Shown piece by piece: positions 18,765-29,801 of a stretch of 45,249 nucleotides of DNA. The translations under genes and the position numbers were made by a program. The stretch is from Holosporaceae bacterium (GTDB taxonomy: Bacteria > Pseudomonadota > Alphaproteobacteria > UBA3830), in assembly GCA_031282425.1 (NCBI GenBank), contig JAITDT010000063.1:1-45249 (forward strand), written 5' to 3'. The notes beneath the pieces are model-generated. The model was given only the letters and a program-made list of their open reading frames with translations. It made no database searches and was not told where the DNA came from. Every line of letters begins with the position of its first letter. Within the stretch, counting starts at the first letter, position 1.

Positions 18765-18773
18765 ATTATCCCC

Positions 18774-19313
18774 TCATGAAACAAATGGAAAATTAAACGC
18801 TTTCAACAGCGCCGTCGCATAAACGTCATTATCCGTATTCGTAACAATCACAACATCCATACCATGAATATTTTCCACGCTGCTAACCGCAACTTCTGGA
18901 AAAACTATCTGCTCTTTAATTCCAAAAGAATAGTTGCCGCTACCATCAAACGACCTCTTAGATAATCCTCGAAAGTCCCGCACCCGCGGAAGAGCAATGT
19001 TAATCAAACGATCCAGAAACTCGTACATCCTGTGTCGTCGAAGCGTTACCATCGTTCCGACTTTCTGTCCCTGTCGAAGCTTAAACCCCGCAACAGATTT
19101 ACGCGCGGAAGTTACAATCGCTTTCTGGCCGGAAATCAACGTCAACTCATCAACAGCCTGTTTGATATACTTGCTATCGACAATCCCCTGCCCTACTCCC
19201 ATATTGAGAACTATCTTTTCTAAACATGGGACTTCCAAATCATTGACAAACTTCAATTCCGACTTCAATTGCGGAATTATTTTTTCGAAATAATAATCTC
19301 TCAAACGAGCCAT
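18774..19313 (-). CDS. rplE: 50S ribosomal protein L5
   Basis: A 179-residue 5S rRNA-binding protein that contacts P-site tRNA. Conserved pieces are VPCLEKIVLNMGVGQG, KSVAGFKLRQGQKVGTMVTL and RDFRGLSKRSFDGSGNYSFG. The ATG at 19313 with AGGTG 8 nt upstream is preferred to a GTG at 19322. It follows rplX closely. Confidence 0.95.
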   Translation of the reverse strand: MARLRDYYFEKIIPQLKSELKFVNDLEVPCLEKIVLNMGVGQGIVDSKYIKQAVDELTLISGQKAIVTSARKSVAGFKLRQGQKVGTMVTLRRHRMYEFLDRLINIALPRVRDFRGLSKRSFDGSGNYSFGIKEQIVFPEVAVSSVENIHGMDVVIVTNTDNDVYATALLKAFNFPFVS

Positions 19314-19324
19314 ATCTCTCACAC

Positions 19325-19639
19325 CTAGCTTATGACGGAATCGGTACGCTTCGATACGCGCACTTTTTTCCCATCAATCAATTTTATACCGACACGCGTC
19401 GGTTTACCATCCGTAGCGTCAACTAACATCACGTTGGACGCATGTATCGATTTCTCGATCTTAACAAGTCCGCCAGGGTTATTCATGGCCGGTTTCTTAT
19501 GCCGTAAACAGATGTTTACTCCCTTTACAGTAACCCTCCGCTCCTCGCGCAAAACACTGAGAACTTCTCCTTTTGCGCCTTTGTCTTTGCCGGCAATCAC
19601 TAAAACGGTATCACCTTTTTTGATACGCCACCTGTCCAT
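19325..19639 (-). CDS. rplX: 50S ribosomal protein L24
   Basis: A 104-residue assembly-initiator protein with a KOW motif ([20 protein letters not shown]) and the following [10 protein letters not shown] and [16 protein letters not shown] segments. The start codon shares one base with the rplN stop. Confidence 0.96.
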   Translation of the reverse strand: MDRWRIKKGDTVLVIAGKDKGAKGEVLSVLREERRVTVKGVNICLRHKKPAMNNPGGLVKIEKSIHASNVMLVDATDGKPTRVGIKLIDGKKVRVSKRTDSVIS

Positions 19640-20007
19640 TATAAAACCTCCGGAGCCAAAGAAACTATTTTCATCATGTTTCTACCGCGCAATTCCCTAG
19701 TAACAGGACCAAAGACACGTGTTCCGATGGGCTCGCCTTGTTTGCTTATCAAAACAGCTGCATTTTTATCAAAACGGATTACACTACCATCCTTGCGATA
19801 AACAGCCGCGGCGGTCCTTACCACCACAGCTTGAACCACTTCTCCAGCCTTCACTTTACCGCGAGGAATTGCTTCCTTAACGGATGCTACAATAACGTCG
19901 CCGACTCCAGCGTATCGTCGGCCAGCTCCCCCCAGTACTTTGATGCACATCAATTCCTTAGCGCCAGAATTATCAGCTACAGCCAATCTGGTTTGCATCT
20001 GGATCAT
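19639..20007 (-). CDS. rplN: 50S ribosomal protein L14
   Basis: A 122-residue protein at the subunit interface, with [20 protein letters not shown] at the N-terminus, [17 protein letters not shown] in the middle and [13 protein letters not shown] near the end. The ATG overlaps the rpsQ stop by 4 nt. Confidence 0.97.
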   Translation of the reverse strand: MIQMQTRLAVADNSGAKELMCIKVLGGAGRRYAGVGDVIVASVKEAIPRGKVKAGEVVQAVVVRTAAAVYRKDGSVIRFDKNAAVLISKQGEPIGTRVFGPVTRELRGRNMMKIVSLAPEVL

Positions 20008-20258
20008 GACTGAACACTCCCGTTAACGCCATTACCGACAACGATCCAACATTTTGTTTTGGATATAGGATTCGTCTCACGAATGATGACCCTATCGCCA
20101 ACATTACACTTATTACCTTCGTCATGGGCATGATACTTTTTGGTAATATTCACGTATTTCTTATATTTAGGATGCATTATACGTCTCGTTACCAAAACAG
20201 TGACAGTTTTAGCACATGCGTTGCTGGTAACAACTCCATCCAAAACAAACCTAGACAT
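20004..20258 (-). CDS. rpsQ: 30S ribosomal protein S17
   Basis: An 84-residue OB-fold primary binding protein of the 16S rRNA 5' domain. It has the pattern [19 protein letters not shown], then [19 protein letters not shown] and a C-terminal [15 protein letters not shown]. It overlaps rpmC by 8 nt. Confidence 0.95.
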   Translation of the reverse strand: MSRFVLDGVVTSNACAKTVTVLVTRRIMHPKYKKYVNITKKYHAHDEGNKCNVGDRVIIRETNPISKTKCWIVVGNGVNGSVQS

Positions 20259-20436
20259 GGCCCTTATTTTCTCCGTTTTGCAATCTTACACACTTCGCTA
20301 TGTTTTTGCGAGCATTTTTTATTATATGCGCCGGAACTGCTTCGCCCAAGACTCTGCGAAAACGAATTCTCATGAATTCTCGTTTTGCGGTTTCTACTTC
20401 TGAAGCTACGGATTTACTCTGCTTCTTTTTTGACAT
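20251..20436 (-). CDS. rpmC: 50S ribosomal protein L29
   Basis: A 61-residue helical hairpin protein next to the exit tunnel. It is more diverged than its neighbours: the usual KELREL opening is replaced by a lysine/serine-rich start, but the second helix (EFMRIRFRRVLGEAVPAHII, then KNARKNIAKCVR) fits. Its place between rplP and rpsQ settles the call. Confidence 0.9.
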   Translation of the reverse strand: MSKKKQSKSVASEVETAKREFMRIRFRRVLGEAVPAHIIKNARKNIAKCVRLQNGENKGHV

Positions 20437-20438
20437 AG

Positions 20439-20849
20439 TTAAGCATCCCTCATGATAATTTTTGTCTGAATCGGCAACTTAGCGGCTGCCAACGATAACG
20501 CTTCCCGCGCCGTGGTTTCATCAACACCATCCATCTCGAACATTATTGTTCCTGGGTACACGCGACAAACCCAATATTCAACGCCGCCCTTTCCACTACC
20601 CATTCGCACCTCTGCCGGCTTCTGGGTAACAGGAATATCCGGATAAACTCGTATCCAAACTTTCCCAACGCGTTTCATGCAACGAGTAACGGTCCGTCGA
20701 GCCGCTTCAATTTGTGCTGCTGTAACGCGCGCTGGCTCTACAGCTTTCAAACCGTAAGAACCAAAGCTCAGACGATAGCCACTGGAAGCCATCCCATGTA
20801 TTTTTCCTTTGAAACGTTTCCTAAACTTCGTTTTAGTCGGAGATAACAT
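20439..20849 (-). CDS. rplP: 50S ribosomal protein L16
   Basis: A 136-residue protein near the A site. It starts [19 protein letters not shown] and has [20 protein letters not shown] followed by [19 protein letters not shown], all conserved in L16. It lies between rpsC and rpmC with 2-3 nt gaps. Confidence 0.97.
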   Translation of the reverse strand: MLSPTKTKFRKRFKGKIHGMASSGYRLSFGSYGLKAVEPARVTAAQIEAARRTVTRCMKRVGKVWIRVYPDIPVTQKPAEVRMGSGKGGVEYWVCRVYPGTIMFEMDGVDETTAREALSLAAAKLPIQTKIIMRDA

Positions 20850-20852
20850 ACC

Positions 20853-21533
20853 CTATTCCTTTTCGCGTTTGTCGCCGCTAATGCGTCGAGGCAAAAAGAT
20901 TGGAGCTACATTGTAGGTCTCGCCTTTGTAAATCCATACCTTAATGCCAACTGAGCCATACGTGGTGTTCGCCGTGGCAACGCCATAGTCGATATCGGCC
21001 CTTAACGTGTGCAGAGGCACCTGCCCTTCCCTATACCATTCCATCCGAGCAATCTCGGCACCGCCTAGCCTACCGGAACAATTCACTCTTATGCCAAGCC
21101 CTCCGGCGCGCTGAGTTGATTGTATTGCTCTCTTAACCGCCCTTCGGAATCCAACCCTTTTTTTAATTTGATCGGCAATTGAGCTGGCGACCAATCTGGC
21201 GTCCACTTCCGGCTTTCGAATCTCAACAATATTCAATGATACATCAGATCCAACCAACGCGATCAAATCCGAACGCAATTTCTCAATTCCATTTCCCTTC
21301 TTGCCGATCACAACACCTGGTCTGGCGGTATGAATTGTGACCATGACTTTTTTAGCCAATCGTTCAAGAAAAATTCTAGAAATTCCAGCTTGCTCAAGCT
21401 TCTTATTCAAAAATTTTCTCAATTCAAGGTCTTGCTGCAATAGTGCCGCGTAACCACTCTTGGAGTACCAGCTGGAGTTCCAATTGCGAATTATACCAAG
21501 ACGTAGAGAATTTGGATTTACCTTTTGTCCCAT
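20853..21533 (-). CDS. rpsC: 30S ribosomal protein S3
   Basis: The protein starts at [18 protein letters not shown] (ATG at 21533; an upstream in-frame start at 21560 would lie inside rplV). It has the KH domain with [17 protein letters not shown] and the C-terminal domain with [20 protein letters not shown]. Length is 226 residues. It forms part of the mRNA entry channel. Confidence 0.96.
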   Translation of the reverse strand: MGQKVNPNSLRLGIIRNWNSSWYSKSGYAALLQQDLELRKFLNKKLEQAGISRIFLERLAKKVMVTIHTARPGVVIGKKGNGIEKLRSDLIALVGSDVSLNIVEIRKPEVDARLVASSIADQIKKRVGFRRAVKRAIQSTQRAGGLGIRVNCSGRLGGAEIARMEWYREGQVPLHTLRADIDYGVATANTTYGSVGIKVWIYKGETYNVAPIFLPRRISGDKREKE

Positions 21534-21534
21534 G

Positions 21535-21906
21535 CTATTTTCCAACCTCGCCCACAACAACGGTTAAACGACTAAATTTCTTACGAATTGAAGCTCCGCT
21601 GCCCTTTGCTCGAGCCATAAATCGCCGCAGCGCAATAGACTTTCCTACATAGGCCTCTCGCACCGCTAACAAATCTATATTAAGACTATAATTCGTTTCT
21701 GCATTTGCCACGGCCGAAAGAAGAGTCTTTCTCACATCCTGCGCTACTGCTTTCTTGCAATATTTTAGAACATCAAGCGCTTTCCACACCGTCATGCCCC
21801 TAATCATCTGCGCCACTAGATTTACTTTACGTGGCGACGCTAAAACCATCCTATCTCGAGCTATGGCGCTACGCGCCGTCGAATTTGATTGGAGTCTTTG
21901 AGCCAT
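21535..21906 (-). CDS. rplV: 50S ribosomal protein L22
   Basis: A 123-residue protein whose long beta hairpin ([20 protein letters not shown]) lines the exit tunnel, the area where macrolide resistance changes are known in other bacteria. The core shows [15 protein letters not shown]. An N-terminal extension of about 15 residues precedes it. Confidence 0.96.
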   Translation of the reverse strand: MAQRLQSNSTARSAIARDRMVLASPRKVNLVAQMIRGMTVWKALDVLKYCKKAVAQDVRKTLLSAVANAETNYSLNIDLLAVREAYVGKSIALRRFMARAKGSGASIRKKFSRLTVVVGEVGK

Positions 21907-21909
21907 GCG

Positions 21910-22191
21910 TTATCCCCTTTTCGTTACTTTTCTATCTCCAGAATGGCCAAGAAAGGTTCGCGTAGGCGCGAATTCGCCAAGCTTATGACCAACCATCTCC
22001 TCTGTTACCAAAACCGGAATGAACTTACGTCCATTATGAACTGAGAAAGTAACACCTACGAAATCAGGAATTATAGTTGAACGACGGGACCAAGTTTTAA
22101 TCGAATCGCGCCGCCCTGACTCCAATACAACCTTCGCTTTTTTTATCAAATACCCGTCGACAAACGGACCTTTCCATAGTGATCGAGCCAC
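21910..22191 (-). CDS. rpsS: 30S ribosomal protein S19
   Basis: A 93-residue head protein with [19 protein letters not shown], the core [20 protein letters not shown] and the end [15 protein letters not shown]. It follows rplB by 8 nt. Confidence 0.97.
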   Translation of the reverse strand: MARSLWKGPFVDGYLIKKAKVVLESGRRDSIKTWSRRSTIIPDFVGVTFSVHNGRKFIPVLVTEEMVGHKLGEFAPTRTFLGHSGDRKVTKRG

Positions 22192-22199
22192 ATCTACAC

Positions 22200-23027
22200 C
22201 TATTTCTTTCTTTTTGTCAATATAAACTTATCCGATAGCTTGGCTTTCCTACGCGTTTTATACCCCTTCGTAGGTTTGCCCCACGGAGTCACCGGCTGCC
22301 TTCCACTCTTGGTCTTCCCCTCTCCGCCGCCGTGTGGATGATCCACCGGATTCATGGCAGATCCACGATTTACAGGACGACGACCCAACCAACGGCTACG
22401 CCCAGCTTTACCAAGATTCGTATTTTTTTGATCCGGATTGGATACGGAGCCAACTGTGGCACGACATTCCCCATTTATCAGTCGCACCTCTCCAGAAGAT
22501 AATTTAACGAGAACTTTTCCAGAGTCGCGACCTACCACCTGTCCATAGGCGCCAGCTGCACGAGCCAATTGAGCTCCTTTCCCTATACGCAATTCGACAT
22601 TATGAACTATCGTACCGACCGGAATGTTTATCATCTTCATACAATTGCCAACCTTTACGTCTGCTTTAGCGGAAGAAATTATTCTATCCCCTTCGGACAA
22701 TTTCTGTGGAGCAATTATGTAAGAGAGCTCGCCGTTTGAGTACTTGATCAGAGCGATAAAAGCCGTCCTGTTCGGATCATATTCTATACGCTCCACGACA
22801 GCTTCAACATCGACCTTATTTCTTCCGAAATCCACAAATCTATATAATTTTTTATGACCGCCTCCCAGATGCCACGAGGTTATATGACCATGAGCATTAC
22901 GACCACCAGTAGCCGATTTACCATAAGTCAGTCCCTTATGGGGCTTGCCTCTCCAAAGGGAAGAGCGATCTACTAATATCAATCCCCTCGTTCCAGGCGA
23001 CACTGGCTTATATGCTTTTAAAGCCAT
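22200..23027 (-). CDS. rplB: 50S ribosomal protein L2
   Basis: The 275-residue protein, needed for subunit joining and the peptidyl transferase centre, has the OB and SH3-like domains. The highly conserved C-terminal loop [20 protein letters not shown] includes the functionally important His. The start codon shares a base with the rplW stop. Confidence 0.97.
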   Translation of the reverse strand: MALKAYKPVSPGTRGLILVDRSSLWRGKPHKGLTYGKSATGGRNAHGHITSWHLGGGHKKLYRFVDFGRNKVDVEAVVERIEYDPNRTAFIALIKYSNGELSYIIAPQKLSEGDRIISSAKADVKVGNCMKMINIPVGTIVHNVELRIGKGAQLARAAGAYGQVVGRDSGKVLVKLSSGEVRLINGECRATVGSVSNPDQKNTNLGKAGRSRWLGRRPVNRGSAMNPVDHPHGGGEGKTKSGRQPVTPWGKPTKGYKTRRKAKLSDKFILTKRKK

Positions 23028-23311
23028 CAGATACCACCCTCAAAATTAATAACACCGGCGGATAGACAAACAACCGCATGTCTCCGCGACGTTGTCTTTC
23101 CGGTTTTCCCGCGAAAAACACGCTTTTTACCCCCTCTGTTTAACACATTTACCTTAGCGACTTTAACATCGAAAACCTTTTCCACTGACTTTTTAATATC
23201 AAGCTTTGTGGCATTAACATCGACCTTAAAAACGTAAACACCACCTTTTCCGGAATTCATCGTCTTCTCGGTCATTACCGGAACAATTAAGCAATCGTAC
23301 TCCTGCGTCAT
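23027..23311 (-). CDS. rplW: 50S ribosomal protein L23
   Basis: A 94-residue exit-tunnel protein that forms the docking site for trigger factor and SRP. Recognised by [20 protein letters not shown] and [20 protein letters not shown]. It lies between rplD (5-nt gap) and rplB (shared base). Confidence 0.95.
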   Translation of the reverse strand: MTQEYDCLIVPVMTEKTMNSGKGGVYVFKVDVNATKLDIKKSVEKVFDVKVAKVNVLNRGGKKRVFRGKTGKTTSRRHAVVCLSAGVINFEGGI

Positions 23312-23316
23312 ACCCG

Positions 23317-23940
23317 TTATCCCAATAATCGTTCTTGAATACCAGCAACGGCACTTCTCGTAAAAACTATCTTTTCGTGCGCTAGGCCATCATAAACGTT
23401 AAAACCGGCAATCGGCAACACATCGATTTTATAAAGATTAGCGCAAGCATTTTTAAAGTTTTCATAATCTGTTACAGAATCCACAAACAAAGCAGACTTT
23501 AAATTTAATTTGCTCAGGCATTCTTTTAGATCTTTCGTTTTAGAAGTTTTAATTTTCAAATCTTCACACACAATTATATTGTCTTCTTTCATTTTGATGG
23601 AAAGCAATGATTTTATCGCCAATGCTCGCACTTTTTTGTTAATTTTAAAATCATGAGAACGCGGAGTTGGTCCAAAAACTATACCGCCACCCACGAAAAT
23701 ATTTGCTGTTCTCGCACCGTGACGAGCTCGCCCCGTTCCTTTCTGCTTAAATAGCTTTTTAGTTGTGCGATTAACATCGCTGCGTCCCTTCACCGAGTGA
23801 GTGCCAGACTGTCTCTTGGCCAACTGCCACCTAACTACGTCCGCCATGGATTCTGTCTTTGGCTCTATACCAAATATAGCGTCGTTCAACTCGATATCTC
23901 CGCCTATTGCGCCATCCAATTTCATCACCTGAAATTTCAT
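23317..23940 (-). CDS. rplD: 50S ribosomal protein L4
   Basis: A 207-residue protein. The extended loop that enters the tunnel shows KKLFKQKGTGRARHGARTAN and GGGIVFGPTPRSHDFKINKK. In E. coli L4 also represses the S10 operon. The rplC stop and rplD start share one base (TAATG type). Confidence 0.96.
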   Translation of the reverse strand: MKFQVMKLDGAIGGDIELNDAIFGIEPKTESMADVVRWQLAKRQSGTHSVKGRSDVNRTTKKLFKQKGTGRARHGARTANIFVGGGIVFGPTPRSHDFKINKKVRALAIKSLLSIKMKEDNIIVCEDLKIKTSKTKDLKECLSKLNLKSALFVDSVTDYENFKNACANLYKIDVLPIAGFNVYDGLAHEKIVFTRSAVAGIQERLLG

Positions 23941-24575
23941 TATACTTGTGTCCTTTTTACAGCGTCTTGCACGACAACATAACTACCCTTCGCGCCTGGA
24001 ACTCCCCCGTGGACAAGAAGCAAATCTCCATCTACGCCATATACTTTCATGTTCTGCAAAGTAACATTCCTATTTCCCATATGACCGGCCATCTTCTTGC
24101 CCTTGAATACCTTCCCGGGATCTTCACGATTTCCAGTGGAACCATGACTCCTGTGAGACACAGAAACACCATGCGATGCTCGCAGACCTCCAAAATTGTG
24201 TCGCTTCATCCCACCGGCAAAACCTTTGCCAATGGAAACGCCAGAAACGTCAATTAATTGCCCACTTTCAAAAAGCTCTGCGCTATACTCTGTACCAATA
24301 GTCGGAGCAACACTAGCCGGCACGCGAAACTCTTTAAGAATCTTAAAAAACTTTTCACCATGCGCCTTAAAATAACCACGCATGGGTTTAGTTAATTTCT
24401 TCTCTACTGTTTCTACAGTTCCCACGACAATAGCTTCGTAACCATGTTTTCCAATAGTTTTATGGGATAATACTTGATGCGGTTCAATCTTTAAGACCGT
24501 TATAGCATACTGTCGACCATCATCAGCAAGAATACGTGTCATCCCAAGCTTTTTCCCTAATAATCCTGAACGCAT
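23940..24575 (-). CDS. rplC: 50S ribosomal protein L3
   Basis: A 211-residue protein with GLLGKKLGMTRILADDGR at the N-terminus and the tip segment GMKRHNFGGLRASHGVSVSH, then HRSHGSTG, which reaches toward the peptidyl transferase centre. It follows rpsJ by 4 nt. Confidence 0.96.
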   Translation of the reverse strand: MRSGLLGKKLGMTRILADDGRQYAITVLKIEPHQVLSHKTIGKHGYEAIVVGTVETVEKKLTKPMRGYFKAHGEKFFKILKEFRVPASVAPTIGTEYSAELFESGQLIDVSGVSIGKGFAGGMKRHNFGGLRASHGVSVSHRSHGSTGNREDPGKVFKGKKMAGHMGNRNVTLQNMKVYGVDGDLLLVHGGVPGAKGSYVVVQDAVKRTQV

Positions 24576-24579
24576 ATCC

Positions 24580-24894
24580 CTAATCCATAAGCTTTATTTC
24601 TACATCCACGCCGGCAGCAAGCTCCAACTTCATGAGCGCATCAACCGTTTGTGGCTGGCAATCTAAAATATCAATCAATCTCTTATGCGTCTGCAACTCA
24701 AACTGCTCTCGCGATTTCTTATCGATGTGAGGCGAGCGCAAAACCGTGAAACGCTCAATCCTAGTAGGCAAAGGCACCGGCCCATGCACGCGTGCTCCGG
24801 TTCTTTTTGCCGTAACAACAATCTCGCTGGTCGAATAATCCAGAATCCTGTGGTCATAGGCTCTAAGACATATGCGAATGCACTGCGTGCTCAT
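24580..24894 (-). CDS. rpsJ: 30S ribosomal protein S10
   Basis: A 104-residue head protein that also pairs with NusB in antitermination in other bacteria. Conserved pieces are [35 protein letters not shown] and the C-terminal DVEIKLMD. It follows tuf by 10 nt, so the str and S10 clusters are probably one transcription unit here. Confidence 0.97.
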   Translation of the reverse strand: MSTQCIRICLRAYDHRILDYSTSEIVVTAKRTGARVHGPVPLPTRIERFTVLRSPHIDKKSREQFELQTHKRLIDILDCQPQTVDALMKLELAAGVDVEIKLMD

Positions 24895-24904
24895 GATCTA
24901 CCCC

Positions 24905-26095
24905 TCAGGCAATTATTTTAGTTACGACGCCGGCTCCAACCGTATGACCACCCTCACGAATGGCAAACCGAAGCCCCTCGTCCATGGCTATTGGAACGAT
25001 CAATTCAACGCTCAGTCGTACGTTATCCCCCGGCATAACCATCTCCACACCTTCTTGCAAAGTGACATTACCGGTTACATCCGTTGTTCTAAAATAGAAT
25101 TGCGGACGATACCCATTGAAGAACGGCGTATGCCGACCTCCTTCGTCTTTGTTTAAAATATACGCTTCGCACTCGAATTTCGTATGCGGCGTGATGGAAC
25201 CGACAGCTGCCAGCACCTGCCCTCGCTCGACATCTTCCCGCTTAGTGCCACGCAGCAGACACCCAAGATTATCTCCAGCTTCTCCTTGATCCAGAAGCTT
25301 ACGAAACATCTCAACACCGGTAACAACAGTTTTTTGAGTAGCCCTAATACCAACAATCTCTACCTCTTCGCCGGTTTTCACAATACCGCGTTCCACACGA
25401 CCTGTTACCACAGTACCACGGCCGGAAATGGAGAATACGTCTTCAATTGGCATTAGAAACGGCCTATCCTTAGGACGATCCGGCTGTGGAATATATCTAT
25501 CGATGGCATCCATCAATTCCAAAACCTTTAACTTCCCGAGCTCATCATTTTTCCCATCCAATGCGCACAGCGCACTTCCTTTAATAATTGGAATCTCATT
25601 TGCTGGAAAATCATATTTAGTTAGAGTGTCTTTAATTTCCATCTCAACTAGTTCCAGCATGTCCAGATCATCCACCATATCAACTTTATTAATAAAAACG
25701 ACCAACGCTGGAACTCCAACCTGACGCGCCAATAGAATATGCTCCTTTGTTTGCGGCATAACGCTATCCGTTCCGGAAACCACAAGAATAGCGCCATCCA
25801 TTTGGGCAGCGCCCGTGATCATATTCTTGACATAATCAGCGTGACCCGGACAATCGACGTGAGCATAGTGCCGCGCCTCCGTCTGATACTCAACATGAGT
25901 GGTAGATATTGTAATACCGCGAGCCTTTTCCTCCGGTGCATTATCAATCTGATCGTATGCGGTAAAATTTGCGCCTCCGCGCTCCGCTAATACCTTCGTG
26001 ATAGCCGCCGTTAATGTCGTCTTACCATGATCAACATGACCAATGGTACCAATATTGCAATGAGGCTTCGACCTCTCAAATTTTACCTTACTCAT
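24905..26095 (-). CDS. tuf: elongation factor Tu
   Basis: The GTPase that brings aminoacyl-tRNA to the ribosome. The 396-residue protein has the P-loop GHVDHGKT (19-26), the switch II motif VDCPGHADY, the NKVD guanine motif, and the two C-terminal beta domains ([15 protein letters not shown] in domain 2). It lies between fusA (14-nt gap) and rpsJ. Only one tuf copy is seen in the window; alphaproteobacteria may carry another elsewhere. Confidence 0.98.
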   Translation of the reverse strand: MSKVKFERSKPHCNIGTIGHVDHGKTTLTAAITKVLAERGGANFTAYDQIDNAPEEKARGITISTTHVEYQTEARHYAHVDCPGHADYVKNMITGAAQMDGAILVVSGTDSVMPQTKEHILLARQVGVPALVVFINKVDMVDDLDMLELVEMEIKDTLTKYDFPANEIPIIKGSALCALDGKNDELGKLKVLELMDAIDRYIPQPDRPKDRPFLMPIEDVFSISGRGTVVTGRVERGIVKTGEEVEIVGIRATQKTVVTGVEMFRKLLDQGEAGDNLGCLLRGTKREDVERGQVLAAVGSITPHTKFECEAYILNKDEGGRHTPFFNGYRPQFYFRTTDVTGNVTLQEGVEMVMPGDNVRLSVELIVPIAMDEGLRFAIREGGHTVGAGVVTKIIA

Positions 26096-26109
26096 TCGCT
26101 TCCCTCCAA

Positions 26110-28203
26110 CTAACTCTCTTTTACCAACCCCTTATGTTCGGCTATAACTTTATCCGCCACATGCGACGAGACCGAGTCGTAACGCGCAAACTGCATCGAG
26201 TACTGGGCTCTCCCCTGACTCATGGATCGCAGCGTATTAACATAACCAAACATCTCCGCCAGCGGTGCTTCAGCTGAAATAACGCGCGCATTTGCTCGCT
26301 GATCCATACCAATCACCTGCCCACGACGACTATTGAGATCCCCAATGATATCTCCCATATAATCTTCCGGAGTAACAACCTCTACCAACATTATTGGCTC
26401 GAGTATCCTAGGGCTACACTTCGTCATAGCCTCCCGGAAGGCGCCGCGTGCAGCTATTTCAAACGCCAACACGCTGGAATCCACATCATGATACGCTCCA
26501 TCCAGGAGCGTACACTTCACGCCCACAATCGGAAATCCGATGATACAACCAGATTCCGCAATATTTTTCAACCCCTTTTCAACACCCGGAACATATTCCT
26601 TTGGAATTGCACCACCAAAAATCTTACTTTCGAATGTCAATCCGTTTGAAAAGTCATCTGGTTCGAATTTTATTACAACTTTAGCGAATTGACCAGCCCC
26701 CCCGGACTGTTTTTTATGAACATAATCTATTTCTGCCATTTTAGATATGGTTTCCCGATAAGCCACCTGCGGAGCGCCAACATTGGCGTCGACTTTAAAC
26801 TCCCGCTTCATGCGATCGACTATAATCTCTAAATGCAATTCCCCCATGCCCTTAATGATTGTTTGGCCGGTCTCTTTATTGGAACTTACCCTGAAAGATG
26901 GATCCTCAGCTGCAAGACGGGACAGCGCCACACCCATTCTCTCCTGATCAGCCTTTGATTTTGGCTCTACCGCCACTTCGATTACCGGATCCGGAAACTC
27001 CATTTTCTCCAATAAGATCGGACTGCCAGGCGCACATAGAGTATCTCCGGTGGTTGTTGCTTTTAAGCCACAGATCGCCACAATATCTCCGGCGTATGCT
27101 TCTTTTATATCCTCCCTGTTGTTTGCATGCATCAGTAATAGTCTACCGATTCTCTCGCGATCATCCTTGGTAGAGTTAGCCACATAGCTACCGGATTCCA
27201 AACGTCCCGAATAAATACGAGCAAAAGTCAGAGTACCAACAAAGGGATCTGTCATAACCTTAAACGCCAATGCCGACAATGGCTCGTCGTCTCGAGGCTC
27301 TCTCACCGTTTCTTTTCCATCATCCACGGCAACGCCATTTGTAGCGCCGATATCTAACGGCGACGGCAGAAAATCTACCACTCCATCTAGTAAAGTCTGA
27401 ACTCCCTTATTTTTGAATGCACTGCCGCAAAGCACCGGCACAAACGAGCCTTCAATTACCCCCCTCCGAATGCACGACTTTAGCTCAGCCACAGATGGTT
27501 CTTTGCCTTCCAGATATGCCTCCATGACTGCGTCGTCTTGCTCCACCACCATTTCAACAAGTTTATGATGGTACTCCTCCGCCTTTTCTTTCAGATTTGC
27601 TGGAATGTCAGTCACCATATACTCCGCGCCCATGGTCTCATCTTTCCAGTGAAGCGCTTTCATTTCCAAAAGATCTATTATTCCGATAAAATCGTTCTCC
27701 GCGCCATCCGGAAGTTGCAGGACTAGCGGACGAGCCCCCAGACGATCCGCTATCATATCTACGCAACGATAAAAACTCGCGCCAATTCTATCCATCTTAT
27801 TAACGAAGCAAATCCGCGGCACATGATATTTATCCGCCTGGCGCCATACTGTCTCAGATTGAGGCTCTACGCCGGCCACGCCGTCGAATACAGCGACCGC
27901 GCCGTCTAGAACTCGCAGAGAGCGCTCCACCTCAATGGTGAAATCGACATGCCCCGGCGTGTCAATAATATTTATGCGATGATCTTTCCAATAGCAGGTA
28001 GTAGCGGCCGATGTAATGGTAATTCCACGCTCCTGCTCCTGTGCCATCCAATCCATTGTGGCAGCGCCATCGTGAACCTCTCCGATTTTATGGGAACGCC
28101 CCGTATAGAACAACACCCTTTCGGTAGTAGTGGTCTTGCCAGCGTCGATATGAGCCATAATGCCTATATTTCTATAACGCTCTATCGGAGTTTTTCGCGA
28201 CAT
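26110..28203 (-). CDS. fusA: elongation factor G
   Basis: The translocation GTPase. The 697-residue protein has P-loop AHIDAGKT (17-24), the switch I motif RGITITSA, switch [11 protein letters not shown] and NKMDR, then domains II-V including [17 protein letters not shown]. The ATG at 28203 is preferred to a GTG at 28212 because AGGTGG lies 6 nt upstream and it gives the usual [15 protein letters not shown] start. Confidence 0.97.
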   Translation of the reverse strand: MSRKTPIERYRNIGIMAHIDAGKTTTTERVLFYTGRSHKIGEVHDGAATMDWMAQEQERGITITSAATTCYWKDHRINIIDTPGHVDFTIEVERSLRVLDGAVAVFDGVAGVEPQSETVWRQADKYHVPRICFVNKMDRIGASFYRCVDMIADRLGARPLVLQLPDGAENDFIGIIDLLEMKALHWKDETMGAEYMVTDIPANLKEKAEEYHHKLVEMVVEQDDAVMEAYLEGKEPSVAELKSCIRRGVIEGSFVPVLCGSAFKNKGVQTLLDGVVDFLPSPLDIGATNGVAVDDGKETVREPRDDEPLSALAFKVMTDPFVGTLTFARIYSGRLESGSYVANSTKDDRERIGRLLLMHANNREDIKEAYAGDIVAICGLKATTTGDTLCAPGSPILLEKMEFPDPVIEVAVEPKSKADQERMGVALSRLAAEDPSFRVSSNKETGQTIIKGMGELHLEIIVDRMKREFKVDANVGAPQVAYRETISKMAEIDYVHKKQSGGAGQFAKVVIKFEPDDFSNGLTFESKIFGGAIPKEYVPGVEKGLKNIAESGCIIGFPIVGVKCTLLDGAYHDVDSSVLAFEIAARGAFREAMTKCSPRILEPIMLVEVVTPEDYMGDIIGDLNSRRGQVIGMDQRANARVISAEAPLAEMFGYVNTLRSMSQGRAQYSMQFARYDSVSSHVADKVIAEHKGLVKES

Positions 28204-28205
28204 TG

Positions 28206-29056
<851 letters not shown>

Positions 29057-29091
29057 AACGCCCCTTTCCTTCTAGAAGATACAAGAGCAGT

Positions 29092-29120
29092 ATATTATCG
29101 ATTATCGCTGAAACAGTCAA
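29092..29120 (-). promoter_or_regulatory. sigma70-type promoter of the str-S10-spc-alpha block
   Basis: On the minus strand TTGACT (29120-29115), a 17-bp spacer and TAATAT (29097-29092) give a near-consensus promoter, with the start expected near 29085, about 30 nt before rpsL. It is the only strong promoter noticed upstream of the 27-kb co-oriented block. Confidence 0.75.
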
Positions 29121-29460
29121 TCCCCTCCGACTCCATCATCATTTGAAAAATTATGGACACTGCGTCCGCATCGCACTATTCCTCATTTTCTCTTCTAACT
29201 AATCCATATTAAGCGCCGTATTAAGTACCCTTAACAAATCTCTGGAAAAGAAGAAATTTTACCGTTAATTTTAGCGAAGACAACCACTGCTTGGACGTCG
29301 TCTGCCGAAAATAATCTCTTAATTTAGGTTCAAGTCGCAGATTAGGTTAATTTTCTGGCTGGATAAGCTAGTATAGATACCATCTTCTTCAGACGACCCT
29401 TGATCTTTCACTAAACTTCCACTTGCCTTTTAAGAAAAAGCAAAAAAAAGTTTTTTCCTC
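29121..29460. other. intergenic stretch without recognised genes
   Basis: About 340 bases between the divergent rpsL and PHB-depolymerase promoters. Stops are frequent in every frame and no RNA gene, repeat or IS motif was recognised. Unusual length for such a compact region; it may be decayed sequence or hold upstream regulatory sites. Confidence 0.4.
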
Positions 29461-29489
29461 TTGACTTTTGTGTCAAAGTCATATATACT
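29461..29489 (+). promoter_or_regulatory. strong promoter upstream of mini-ORFs and PHB depolymerase
   Basis: TTGACT (29461-29466), a 17-bp spacer and TATACT (29484-29489) match the sigma70 consensus closely. The predicted transcript would start near 29496 and read through two small ORFs into the depolymerase gene, leaving a leader of about 300 nt before that gene. Confidence 0.7.
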
Positions 29490-29569
29490 TGTACTATGGT
29501 TTTTGTTTTACGAATAATTTTAGTTGTTTTCGTGGGGAGTTTTTTTAACAAGGGGGAAGGAGATTGATC

Positions 29570-29635
29570 ATGGGACCACAGACTATTTACCAGATATCCA
29601 GATTGGGTATTGCCATCTATAGAAACGACTGTTAG
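29570..29635 (+). CDS. mini-ORF, 21 residues, unknown
   Basis: A 21-residue frame starting MGPQTIYQISRLG, with AAGGAG (29557-29562) placed 7 nt before the ATG. Its TAG stop overlaps the AGGAG ribosome site of the next mini-ORF, so the two look translationally coupled. It lies downstream of a consensus promoter. No relative is recognised; it may be a leader peptide or the relic of a gene. Confidence 0.35.
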   Translation: MGPQTIYQISRLGIAIYRNDC

Positions 29636-29645
29636 GAGAAAGTAA

Positions 29646-29732
29646 ATGAAAAAACTTTTAAAAACTGGAATTATCGCGTTTGGTGTGCTTATTCAGGTAG
29701 CGGGGGAATGCAGACTCTTCCTGGTGGTATGA
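29646..29732 (+). CDS. mini-ORF encoding a bare signal peptide
   Basis: A 28-residue frame, MKKLLKTGIIAFGVLIQVAG followed by eight residues and TGA. AGGAG (29634-29638) lies 7 nt upstream. The peptide is a textbook signal sequence without a mature part. A run of five G falls just after the hydrophobic core; shifting there by one base only adds a short tail (GMQTLPGGMI). It may be the start of a lost exported protein. Confidence 0.4.
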   Translation: MKKLLKTGIIAFGVLIQVAGECRLFLVV

Positions 29733-29801
29733 TATGAGACTGTATTGGCAATCTGTCCTGTTCGCCCATTAGTTGCAAGTATATTTTTTAGGAAATTTCA
29801 A